7,385 bases of DNA from Dehalococcoidia bacterium. Lineage in GTDB: Bacteria; Chloroflexota; Dehalococcoidia; UBA1151; UBA1328. Shown one piece after another: positions 1 through 5,948 of the stretch. The translations under genes were made by a program, and so were the position numbers. Positions within the stretch are counted from its first letter, which is position 1, and each line of letters starts with the position of its first letter. The stretch covers positions 1 through 7,385 of the forward strand of contig JASLNQ010000107.1 of the NCBI GenBank assembly GCA_030745955.1, written 5' to 3'. The notes below the pieces were generated by a model, which was not told the DNA's origin, searched no databases, and was given only the letters and a program-made list of their open reading frames with translations.

Positions 1-113
1 ATATTGACTAGTCTAATGGCCCGGAATTACTGCTGAATTTAGCCGTGCCTGCTCTTTCGGGGCATTTCGCGCCGATTCGACCGGGCTGGCCAGTTGGGCT
101 AATCCGAGAAAAA

Positions 114-1349
114 CTAATCGGGAAGCCCGAGCAGTTCCCGTCTGAACAGGCTCAGAGCCCCCATCGCCGCCCGCCTGCGGTCCGGAATGCCCCTGCCTGC
201 AGACCGCACGTGGTGGGTCCGTTCTCCGTTCGGTCCCGAAATAACGATGAATGTTTCGCCCCTGCCCAGGTTCTCTGCCCGCTGATCGCCCTCTTCTGCG
301 CCGTGCACTGCGATTCCGTACGTGGCGCCCGCGGTCTTCCTGATGGCACGGGCGAGTGCCGCGGCTCGTTCGGCCCCACCGGCAAACGGTGGCGTTTCAC
401 CACCGGCAAGAGCGACCCGCTCGAGCGATTCGTTCGAGTTCACGATCGAACTTTGTAGTAATGCAGAGTTCACCGCTTCCTGTACCGACGACGCGACCGC
501 TCCCCCGGCGAGGTCTTCACATGTGGCAACCGTTGCCTTGCCATCGGCCACGAGTCCGCCGACCACCGACTCGATCGTCTGGTCATCAATGGCGAAAATA
601 TTGTCGCCAAGCAGATCCCGCACCTTGACATCGACGGTATCGATCAGCGTATTCGCCTCTTCGACGCTCTCGGCGAGTGCGGCGATCCTGACGTCGACCT
701 GGCCGGGGTGCGCAAGTACACCGACAGTTGGATTCCTGGAATCTGCGATCAGGTGGCCGATACGGTCGTCGACTGCGCTCTCTCCGATGTCGGCGACCTT
801 GAGGGTCCGGAAGTGGATCATCTGGGTGAGTCCGAACTTTTCACGCAGGTACGGGATTACCTCGTTCTCGACCAGCCATTTCATTTCGAACGGCACGCCG
901 GGAAGGCTGATTGTCACGCCACGGTCGGTTTCAACGATGAAGGCCGGGGCGGTACCGTTCGGGTTTTTCACCACGATCGCCCCGCTGGGCACCTGGGCCT
1001 GCCGCTCGTTGTTCTTCGTGAGGATGAAACCGCGCTTCTGGAACCGTTCTCGCAACTCGATCAACGAATCGGGATCGGTGACAACCTCGCGGCCGGTGAC
1101 CTGTGCGATTGCCTGGCGGGTCAGGTCGTCCCGGGTGGGGCCAATTCCGCCCCCGGTGATCACCACGTCTGACCGGTCGAGCGCACGGTCAAGCGTGTCG
1201 ACCATGCGTTCCATATTGTCGCCAACGGTCGTCTTGTAGAACAGGTTTACCCCGGCTTCGGCAAGTCGTTGGGCGATCCACGAGGCGTTGGTGTCGACGA
1301 TCTGGCCGAGTAGCAATTCCGAGCCGATAGAGACGATTTCTGCGTTCAT
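114..1349 (-). CDS. cinA: CinA family protein: COG1058 nucleotide-processing domain plus degenerate PncC-type amidase domain
   Basis: This 411-residue protein has the usual length and two-domain layout of CinA. Residues 1-170 are the MoaB/MogA-like (COG1058) domain, with SIGSELLLGQ near 7-16, the glycine-rich TGGGIGPTRDDLT at 65-77, PNGTAPAF at 129-136 and LPGVPFEM at 149-156. In characterised CinA proteins this half has ADP-ribose pyrophosphatase activity. Residues about 255-411 correspond to the nicotinamide-nucleotide (NMN) deamidase domain, but its active site looks lost. The family AESCTGG motif reads CEDLAGG (277-283), which puts Asp where the catalytic Ser should be. The YSNEAK segment reads NSNESL (304-309), losing the Lys. 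The TGIAGP loop reads HGAEEG. The fold may persist without deamidase activity. The start is ATG at 1349, preceded by GGAGGG at 1368-1363 with a rather long 13-base spacer. The gene is divergent from the SOS-type promoter, and no recA is visible beside it. Family assignment is firm; loss of amidase activity is inferred. Confidence 0.93.
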   Translation of the reverse strand: MNAEIVSIGSELLLGQIVDTNASWIAQRLAEAGVNLFYKTTVGDNMERMVDTLDRALDRSDVVITGGGIGPTRDDLTRQAIAQVTGREVVTDPDSLIELRERFQKRGFILTKNNERQAQVPSGAIVVKNPNGTAPAFIVETDRGVTISLPGVPFEMKWLVENEVIPYLREKFGLTQMIHFRTLKVADIGESAVDDRIGHLIADSRNPTVGVLAHPGQVDVRIAALAESVEEANTLIDTVDVKVRDLLGDNIFAIDDQTIESVVGGLVADGKATVATCEDLAGGAVASSVQEAVNSALLQSSIVNSNESLERVALAGGETPPFAGGAERAAALARAIRKTAGATYGIAVHGAEEGDQRAENLGRGETFIVISGPNGERTHHVRSAGRGIPDRRRAAMGALSLFRRELLGLPD

Positions 1350-1445
1350 ATGTTGTTACTGGCCCTCCAATGGGCCGTTGGATCCCGCTCCGGTTGAATC
1401 GCGCCGCGACCGTGGCTATCGATCTGTATGCGGGCGTAAGGGCCA

Positions 1446-1474
1446 AAAGTAGTGCGGAATCACCTTCGGGTCAA
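1446..1474 (-). promoter_or_regulatory. Candidate promoter for cinA
   Basis: Read on the minus strand, TTGACC (1474-1469) is followed after exactly 17 bases by TACTTT (1451-1446). This is a plausible sigma70-type -35/-10 pair and would give a leader of roughly 90 bases before the cinA ATG. Its -35 element lies about 35 bases from that of the rightward SOS-type promoter, so the two promoters are back to back. None of the GAAC-N4-GTTC boxes overlaps this promoter, so cinA is not obviously under the same repressor. The call rests on motif match only. Confidence 0.45.
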
Positions 1475-1508
1475 CAGGTGGACTGGCAAAAAGGGCGCGC
1501 CAGGTCGC

Positions 1509-1538
1509 TTGACATGATTAGAACAAGTGTTCGATAAT
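1509..1538 (+). promoter_or_regulatory. Strong sigma70-type promoter under SOS-box control
   Basis: A perfect TTGACA (-35, 1509-1514) is followed after 18 bases by GATAAT (-10, 1533-1538, five of six consensus positions). The predicted transcription start is near 1545, about 40 bases before the ATG at 1585. One GAAC-N4-GTTC palindrome occupies the spacer and reaches the edge of the -10. A second covers the predicted start point, and a third lies just before the ribosome binding site. Near-consensus promoter strength with overlapping operators is typical of a gene kept silent until the repressor is removed. Confidence 0.8.
1521..1532. promoter_or_regulatory. SOS (LexA/Cheo-type) box 1
   Basis: GAACAAGTGTTC matches GAAC-N4-GTTC exactly, the LexA operator core of Bacillus, Actinobacteria and Dehalococcoides. 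It sits between the -35 and -10 elements, so a bound repressor would exclude RNA polymerase. LexA itself is not encoded in the window, so the identity of the binding protein is inferred. Confidence 0.78.
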
Positions 1539-1539
1539 A

Positions 1540-1551
1540 GAACAATCGTTC
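1540..1551. promoter_or_regulatory. SOS (LexA/Cheo-type) box 2
   Basis: GAACAATCGTTC is an exact GAAC-N4-GTTC match. Its symmetry extends to TAGAAC/GTTCTA arms (1538-1553), making it the most symmetrical of the three. It lies directly after the -10 hexamer, over the predicted transcription start, with its centre 19 bases from that of box 1. Confidence 0.8.
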
Positions 1552-1559
1552 TAATATGA

Positions 1560-1571
1560 GAACGCCAGTTC
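1560..1571. promoter_or_regulatory. SOS (LexA/Cheo-type) box 3
   Basis: GAACGCCAGTTC is a third exact GAAC-N4-GTTC match, centred 20 bases after box 2 and ending just before the GAGG ribosome binding site. Its G+C-rich centre suggests weaker binding than the A+T-richer boxes 1 and 2. The even 19-20 base phasing puts all three on roughly the same face of the helix, which would allow cooperative repression. Confidence 0.68.
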
Positions 1572-1584
1572 CGAAGAGGTCAAG

Positions 1585-2304
1585 ATGAACCAGACAGCAG
1601 CCGCAGTTATCACGCCGGAAGTGCCCCGAACATCCGGAACAACATCACTGGTATCGAGACCCGGACTGCCCGATGGCGAGTTGGCGGATAGCGGGTTGAA
1701 CGCGGCCCGGGCACGGATTGTCCAGAGTGTCACCGACCGTGGCAATCACGAAGGCACAACCATCACGGTCGACCTTGTGCCGGGTGAGAGTGCGCAGGAG
1801 TTTTCGACACGGTTGCGAATGCTCCTCCTGTTCATGAACCGTGAGACGAACTCGGTTTCGGCGACGGTCTCTCCGTCTTTTCAGAACGATACGTACCCGG
1901 CGATGCTTGCTCTTGTGAACGGTTTTCACCGTTCTGGAGCAGGCGGTGACTGGCGCCCGGACGGGCCGCGTGCGATACGCGTGGGCAAATCGAGGCACCT
2001 GTTTGTGAGCGTGGACATGCCGGTTGCCGACCGGAGCCCTTCTCCCGACACGATGCTTGAGGTCATTGCGGCACACAGGGTCGAGGCTTCCTGGTACGAC
2101 CAGCGTGTGCGCCCGCGTGCATCCTCCCTCGGACTGACGGTCGTGATGTTCGGCGTCCCCGAAGTGATCAGTACGCAGGCGAGTCCCGGTTCGAACTTTG
2201 CCAGTTCGGTTTTCAAGCGGGAACGCGCCAGAAACCTGTCGGGCCGGCCCGGTGGGGTTCACTTTTCACGTCAAGCAGACTGGGCCGCCAGTGCGGCCGT
2301 CTGA
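1585..2304 (+). CDS. Unrecognised 239-residue protein, predicted SOS-induced
   Basis: I do not recognise the family. The start is well supported: ATG at 1585 has GAGG at 1576-1579 with a 5-base spacer, and the strong promoter and operators sit immediately upstream. Residues 1-35 are rich in Ala, Thr, Ser and Pro and look disordered. An alpha/beta body follows at about 38-195. It includes a beta-like TTITVDLVP (58-66), an amphipathic, hydrophobic helix around FSTRLRMLLLFMNRE (73-87), a strand-like HLFVSVDMP (138-146) and a hydrophobic LTVVMFGVP (184-192). The tail (205-239) is basic, then Ser/Ala-rich. I see no Cys, signal peptide, clear transmembrane helix, Walker motif or nuclease signature. 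Codon third positions are G/C-rich, as expected for a real gene here. Its regulation suggests a DNA-damage role such as a cell-division inhibitor or repair accessory factor, but that comes from context only. Confidence 0.72.
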   Translation: MNQTAAAVITPEVPRTSGTTSLVSRPGLPDGELADSGLNAARARIVQSVTDRGNHEGTTITVDLVPGESAQEFSTRLRMLLLFMNRETNSVSATVSPSFQNDTYPAMLALVNGFHRSGAGGDWRPDGPRAIRVGKSRHLFVSVDMPVADRSPSPDTMLEVIAAHRVEASWYDQRVRPRASSLGLTVVMFGVPEVISTQASPGSNFASSVFKRERARNLSGRPGGVHFSRQADWAASAAV

Positions 2305-2315
2305 ATTCATTTTTT
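2283..2315 (+). terminator. Weak terminator-like hairpin at the end of the SOS-linked gene
   Basis: A perfect 6-base-pair G+C stem, GGCCGC (2283-2288) with GCGGCC (2293-2298) and loop CAGT, overlaps the last codons. Six T residues follow at 2310-2315. The 11 bases between stem and T-tract are more than a standard intrinsic terminator has, so this may attenuate rather than stop transcription into the next gene. Confidence 0.25.
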
Positions 2316-2352
2316 CTTCTACTCGGCTACCAAATTACACGGAGACTTTCCT

Positions 2353-2766
2353 ATGGTGATGACGCTTCTCGCTCCTGTCAGGTCCGACACGCTGCCGGAG
2401 AACACGCGGTACCGGGACGATGGGTGCGATGCTTCCGCGACCTGCCTGGACTGTCCGCTACCGCTGTGTAAGTACGATGACCCCGGTTGGCTGCAGCGAG
2501 AGAGCCGCCGGACCCGCGACGACGCGATATTCCGATTGCGCCAGGAGAGGGTCCCGGTCGCAGAGATTTCACGAAAGTTCGGGATAAGCACGCGTACCGT
2601 CCACCGGATCGTCCAGCGTGGCGGGGCCACTCCGGTCTCCGTGGCCGAAGAGGACGAGGGTCCGCTGATTTCGCTTCGAGAGCTCGAGGCGGCGTCGCTG
2701 TTCCGGGCGCGGACGCCGCTGCCGGTGCTCCGGGCTGGAGATTCATCCCGGTTTATCGCGAGCTAA
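2353..2766 (+). CDS. Small protein with Cys4 cluster and helix-turn-helix domain, putative transcription regulator
   Basis: This 137-residue protein has four cysteines in a compact cluster, C25-x5-C31-x2-C34-x4-C39, with CLDCPLPLC at its core. A Tyr-Asp-Asp-Pro linker follows. A helical region with a helix-turn-helix comes next (about 54-90), with VAEISRKFGIS (69-79) as first helix and turn and TRTVHRIVQR (80-89) as recognition helix. This resembles the HTH of resolvases and sigma-like regulators. The Cys cluster could bind zinc or an iron-sulfur cluster; the sequence does not decide which. From memory, this Cys4-then-HTH layout recurs in Chloroflexota proteins without assigned function. The C-terminal 45 residues are acidic, then Leu/Arg-rich. 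The start is ATG 2353, with GGAG at 2341-2344 and an 8-base spacer. It lies 48 bases after the SOS-linked gene, on the same strand and perhaps co-transcribed. DNA binding is likely; its targets are unknown. Confidence 0.78.
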   Translation: MVMTLLAPVRSDTLPENTRYRDDGCDASATCLDCPLPLCKYDDPGWLQRESRRTRDDAIFRLRQERVPVAEISRKFGISTRTVHRIVQRGGATPVSVAEEDEGPLISLRELEAASLFRARTPLPVLRAGDSSRFIAS

Positions 2767-2790
2767 ACCATACGATGCCGCGAGTTCGAT

Positions 2791-4110
2791 ATGATCTCTG
2801 GCGAAATGACCACAGCTCGCGCACTTCCTGATCACCCACAACTACGGCCCATCGAAGTAAGTCGCATCTCTCACGAGGGAAGCGACTTCTTCTTGTTAAA
2901 AGACCCGCGACGCCTCCGTAATCAGACATTGCTGGTTCCGGTCCCACTCGGGCTGTACCTCCAGAACATGGACGGCACGAACACCATTGAGGAGATCATC
3001 GAGCTTGCGGTGGCCGGCGGGGCACAACCTTTCCCGAAGGAAGTTTTCAACGATCTGCTGGGTCGACTGGACGAGGTGCTTCTGCTTGCCAACGGTGCGT
3101 ACAACGCCGAGATTCAGAAGAGGCTGCGCGAGTACAGGGAAGCACCGGCACGGAAGCCGGCGCTGGCCGATCTCGCATATCCGGGAAAGCCCGACGATCT
3201 TCGAGCCTGCCTGGACGGGATGGCATTTCCGTACATGTCCTCCCCAACCGGACAAAGCGCCGATGGACATCCACCAGTATCAGCACCTGAAACCCCGCAA
3301 TGGCGGCTCAAGGCCATCGTTTCGCCGCATATCGACTTCGAGCGGGGTGGCGACTCGTACGGAATGATCTGGGAGCAGGTCCGGGACGAGCTCCAGGACG
3401 TCGAATTGTTTGTCGTCTTTAGGACCGATCACAACGCTGATGGCCCGCGTCTTACGCTCACGGAACAGAACTACGCGTCACCGATTGGCGAACTCGAGAC
3501 CGACCGGGAACTCGCCCGTGAGCTGGCGGCCATCCTCACCTCGGACACTACGATCGAGAACCACGCATTTGCCGACGAGTTCAACCACCTCAGTGAACAC
3601 TCCATCGAACTGGCAACGGTCTGGCTGCACCGGGCGCTGGGCAGATCGCAGGCGAAAATGCTGCCCGTGCTCTGCGGATCGTTCGGGCGGTTGCTGCTGG
3701 ACGGTGCCCCCAACCCCGACGCTCATCCCCGGATCGGCGCCGCGATCGCGCAACTGGAACAGGTCGCAATTGAACGCCGGACTGTATTCGTGGCCGCCGC
3801 CGACCTATCACACGTCGGCCCTGCGTTCGGCGACCCCGATCCAGTGCCGGCAACGAGCGAAGAGCGAGAACGGGTCCAGGCGGATGACGAGAGGTTGCTC
3901 GCGGCGATCGCCAGGGGCGACCGGCGCCAGTTTTTCGATCAGATCAGGTCTGTGTCAGACGCCAACAAGGTTTGCGGCCTTGCGCCGATCTACATGACCC
4001 TCTGGGCTGCAGGCGCGAGCACGGGGGTCTGGAACGGCTATCGGCAGTGCCAGGCCGACGAAGACGACACGTCGTTCGTGTCGATTGCGGGTGCGGCCCT
4101 CTACGGGTGA
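2791..4110 (+). CDS. amrB: MEMO-family protein (AmmeMemoRadiSam system protein B-like) with N-terminal extension
   Basis: Residues about 172-439 form the MEMO domain, related to class III extradiol dioxygenases. Candidate metal-site and active-site residues are in place: His180 in SPHIDFERGG, His214 in FRTDHNADGP, His270 in EHSIEL, His341 in AADLSHVGP and Cys395 in KVCGLAPIY. Human MEMO1 uses equivalent His/His/Cys ligands. Residues about 18-115 are an extra domain, with LLKDPRR, LDGTNTIEEI-like and LGRLDEVLLL segments, similar to the PqqD-like front part of many bacterial homologues. A low-complexity linker (about 145-170) joins the two. The usual partners, AMMECR1 and the radical SAM protein, are absent here, so this copy stands alone in the window. 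Its biochemical role is not established for bacteria. Neither ATG 2791 nor ATG 2806 has a clear Shine-Dalgarno. The gene begins 24 bases after the Cys4-HTH gene and in the same frame, which suggests translational coupling. Confidence 0.9.
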   Translation: MISGEMTTARALPDHPQLRPIEVSRISHEGSDFFLLKDPRRLRNQTLLVPVPLGLYLQNMDGTNTIEEIIELAVAGGAQPFPKEVFNDLLGRLDEVLLLANGAYNAEIQKRLREYREAPARKPALADLAYPGKPDDLRACLDGMAFPYMSSPTGQSADGHPPVSAPETPQWRLKAIVSPHIDFERGGDSYGMIWEQVRDELQDVELFVVFRTDHNADGPRLTLTEQNYASPIGELETDRELARELAAILTSDTTIENHAFADEFNHLSEHSIELATVWLHRALGRSQAKMLPVLCGSFGRLLLDGAPNPDAHPRIGAAIAQLEQVAIERRTVFVAAADLSHVGPAFGDPDPVPATSEERERVQADDERLLAAIARGDRRQFFDQIRSVSDANKVCGLAPIYMTLWAAGASTGVWNGYRQCQADEDDTSFVSIAGAALYG

Positions 4111-4150
4111 TCGCAGGCGATTTCGCGTAACCGGTCCTGATTCGCCAGGG

Positions 4151-4870
4151 CTACTCGGACGAGGCCGATTCGATCTGGGTTGATCCACTGACCAGTTCGC
4201 CCGTCGCCTGGAACAGAGCTCGCTCGACGATGTTCATCGCGCGGTCGGCAACCCGTTCAAGGTTGTGGGCCACCCACATCAGGTAAGTCGCACGCTCGGC
4301 GCCCTCCGGGTTGGTCTTGACCAGCTCCATGAGGTCAGCCTGGACCGTCATGTAGAGATCGTCGACCAGGTCGTCATCAAGCTCAAGGTCGACGCTCAGC
4401 GCCCGCACTGTTTCGGCGTCACGACTGATAAACGCTTCCAGCGCCCGCTTCAGCATGCTTACCGCCATGTCACCCATACGCGGAATATCGATCAACTCTT
4501 TGAGCAGCGGCTGATCGCCCATCGAGATGCTGATCTTGGCGATACCCTCGGCATAGTCGCCAATCCGTTCAAGCTCGCCGGCAATATGGAGTGATGCGAC
4601 GATTCGACGGAGATCGCCGGCCATAGGTGCCTCGCGCCGGATTAACTCGATACACGACCGCTCGATCTCCAACTCGGCTTCGTCGATGTAGTCGTCTTCC
4701 TCGATTACTTTCTGCGAGCGTTCGAGGTCACGATTTTTAAGGGCATTCAGCGAGTTGAAGATCGCCTGCTCGACCAGCCCGCTCATCAGGATCAACTCGG
4801 CTTCAAGCCTGCCCAGGTCCCTGTCAAAGGTCTGTCGGCCCGTTTGTATTCTGTTGCCCGGTTCGTTCAT
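4151..4870 (-). CDS. phoU: Phosphate transport/signalling regulator PhoU
   Basis: The 239-residue length and all-helical composition fit PhoU, a cytosolic protein of two three-helix bundles. It restrains the Pst transporter and keeps the PhoR-type kinase in its phosphate-replete state. Both metal-cluster motifs of the E-x3-D type are present: ELERIGDYAEGI (99-110) in the first repeat and NLERVADRAMNI (203-214) in the second. The N-terminal FDRDLGRLEAEL segment (15-26) is also typical. The C-terminal 18 residues are Ser/Glu-rich and extend past the fold. The start, ATG at 4870, has only a weak G-rich stretch (4879-4876) as ribosome binding site. It is 27 bases after the pstB stop, so the two are very likely co-transcribed and perhaps translationally coupled. 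It converges on the MEMO gene with a 40-base gap and no convincing terminator. Confidence 0.96.
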   Translation of the reverse strand: MNEPGNRIQTGRQTFDRDLGRLEAELILMSGLVEQAIFNSLNALKNRDLERSQKVIEEDDYIDEAELEIERSCIELIRREAPMAGDLRRIVASLHIAGELERIGDYAEGIAKISISMGDQPLLKELIDIPRMGDMAVSMLKRALEAFISRDAETVRALSVDLELDDDLVDDLYMTVQADLMELVKTNPEGAERATYLMWVAHNLERVADRAMNIVERALFQATGELVSGSTQIESASSE

Positions 4871-4897
4871 GCTGGCCCCAGTGTACCTGTGCCGTCG

Positions 4898-5731
4898 CTA
4901 ACCGATGCGACCGGTTACGTAAGCTTCCGTCCGATCGTCCTTCGGGTTGCCGAAGACCTGTTGGTTGGTCCCGTACTCGATGAGGCGTCCGACCCGCTCC
5001 TCACCGGCCATCATCACCGCGGCGTGATCGGAAATGCGGGTTGCCTGTTGCATGTTGTGGGTCACAATGATGATCGTGACCTCGTTCGAAAGCTCCAGGA
5101 TCAGCTGCTCGATGGCCTGCGTTGATATCGGGTCGAGGGCCGACGCCGGCTCGTCCATTAGCACGATTTCCGGGTTGACCGCAAGTGCCCGTGCAATGCA
5201 GATCCGCTGCTGCTGGCCACCCGAAATGCTGAGTCCGCTGTCGCTCAGCCGGTCTTTCACCTCGTCCCACACGGCGGCGCGCTTCAACGACGTTTCGACC
5301 ACCTCGTCGAGATCGTCGGTCATACCGTTGATCCGCGGGCCGAACGCAACGTTTTCGTAGATGCTCTTCGGGAACGGGTTGGGCCGCTGGAAGACCATTC
5401 CGATGCGGAACCGGATTTCGGTGGGATCGACTTCGGGGTCGTAGATATTCTGGCCTGTGAAGTCGACGGTACCGTCCACGACCGCGCTCGGGATGAGATC
5501 GTTCATGCGATTGAAGCAGCGCAGGAGCGTGCTCTTGCCGCAACCAGAGGGGCCGATCAGCGAGACGACGCTGTTCTTCGGTACCTGGATGTTGACGTCA
5601 CTGATCGCCAGTGCATCGTTGTACGCGACGGAGAGGTTCCGGGCCTCAAGGACCACCTCGACGTCGTCGAATGTCTGGATATTTTCGCTCGATCCGGCCT
5701 GTGAGAGGAGGTCGGTATCGTTGAGGGTCAT
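4898..5731 (-). CDS. pstB: Phosphate ABC transporter ATP-binding protein PstB
   Basis: This 277-residue ATPase powers high-affinity phosphate import at the inner face of the membrane, working with PstA/PstC permeases and the PstS binding protein. All ABC motifs are intact: Walker [10 protein letters not shown] (60-68), Q-loop Gln115 in VFQRPNPFP, signature SISGGQQQR (168-176), Walker B IVLMDE (189-194) with catalytic Glu194, D-loop SALDP and switch His225 in VTHN. PstB-specific hallmarks include [30 protein letters not shown] and the C-terminal [13 protein letters not shown]. Residues 1-25 are a variable, polar N-terminal extension. The start, ATG at 5731, is supported by GGAG at 5741-5738 with a 6-base spacer. 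phoU follows after 27 bases. No pstS, pstC or pstA lies upstream; the neighbour on that side is a glycoside hydrolase, 217 bases away. Confidence 0.97.
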   Translation of the reverse strand: MTLNDTDLLSQAGSSENIQTFDDVEVVLEARNLSVAYNDALAISDVNIQVPKNSVVSLIGPSGCGKSTLLRCFNRMNDLIPSAVVDGTVDFTGQNIYDPEVDPTEIRFRIGMVFQRPNPFPKSIYENVAFGPRINGMTDDLDEVVETSLKRAAVWDEVKDRLSDSGLSISGGQQQRICIARALAVNPEIVLMDEPASALDPISTQAIEQLILELSNEVTIIIVTHNMQQATRISDHAAVMMAGEERVGRLIEYGTNQQVFGNPKDDRTEAYVTGRIG

Positions 5732-5778
5732 TACTCGCTCCGTCGGCGGGTTTGTTCCTGAAAGTTTTGGAATTCGGA

Positions 5779-5807
5779 TGTAAAGAATAGATGCGAAACG
5801 TTAACAG
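5779..5807 (-). promoter_or_regulatory. Possible Pho-type direct-repeat operator upstream of pstB
   Basis: On the minus strand three heptamers recur with an 11-base period: CTGTTAA (5807-5801), TCGCATC (5796-5790) and CTTTACA (5785-5779). The first and third are alike and resemble CTGTCAT-type Pho-box half-sites; the middle one is poor. The array is about 50-75 bases before the pstB start, in an A+T-richer part of the 217-base gap, where a phosphate-responsive activator would be expected. I could not assign a convincing -35/-10 pair. The rest of the gap (5821-5948) shows no clear gene, terminator or structured RNA. Confidence 0.3.
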
Positions 5808-5948
5808 ATTGATTTATTTTCTAGCGGCGGACAACTTTGCAGCGTCGTGTTGTTGCTCGCTCGTTGTTCGTGGTCGCTGATTTTGCCGGCGCTCGGCCAG
5901 CACCTCCCCGACCAGCACACACCTGAGCAGCCTGCCCGCCCCAGCGAA

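Noticed and set aside
1..113. Left-edge stretch examined for a terminator of cinA or the end of another gene
   Set aside because: No stable hairpin with a T-tract in the cinA direction and no supported reading frame. Nothing to annotate.
1025..1060. GAAC-C-GTTC near-palindrome in cinA as a fourth SOS box
   Set aside because: The half-sites are one base apart instead of four, so it does not fit the operator.
322..1239. A 305-codon plus-strand open frame across cinA
   Set aside because: It is an antisense shadow of the well-conserved cinA gene, with a Ser/Thr/Arg-rich product that has no recognisable motif.
1493..1502. GGGCGCGCC G+C palindrome just before the SOS-type promoter
   Set aside because: It is short and G+C-rich in a G+C-rich genome, with no repeat partner or T-tract. 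No function can be supported.
1645..2262. A 205-codon open frame on the minus strand opposite the SOS-linked gene
   Set aside because: Its product is dominated by Arg, His and Thr in the manner of an antisense shadow. The plus-strand gene has the promoter, ribosome binding site and G/C-rich third codon positions.
4111..4150. GGCGA/TCGCC arms between the convergent MEMO and phoU genes as a bidirectional terminator
   Set aside because: The stem is only five base pairs around a loop of more than 20 bases, with no T-tract on either strand.
5880..5910. GCCG/CGGC hairpin followed by A/T bases as terminator of the glycoside hydrolase
   Set aside because: The stem is four base pairs, and on the hydrolase strand it is followed by AAAA, not a T-tract.
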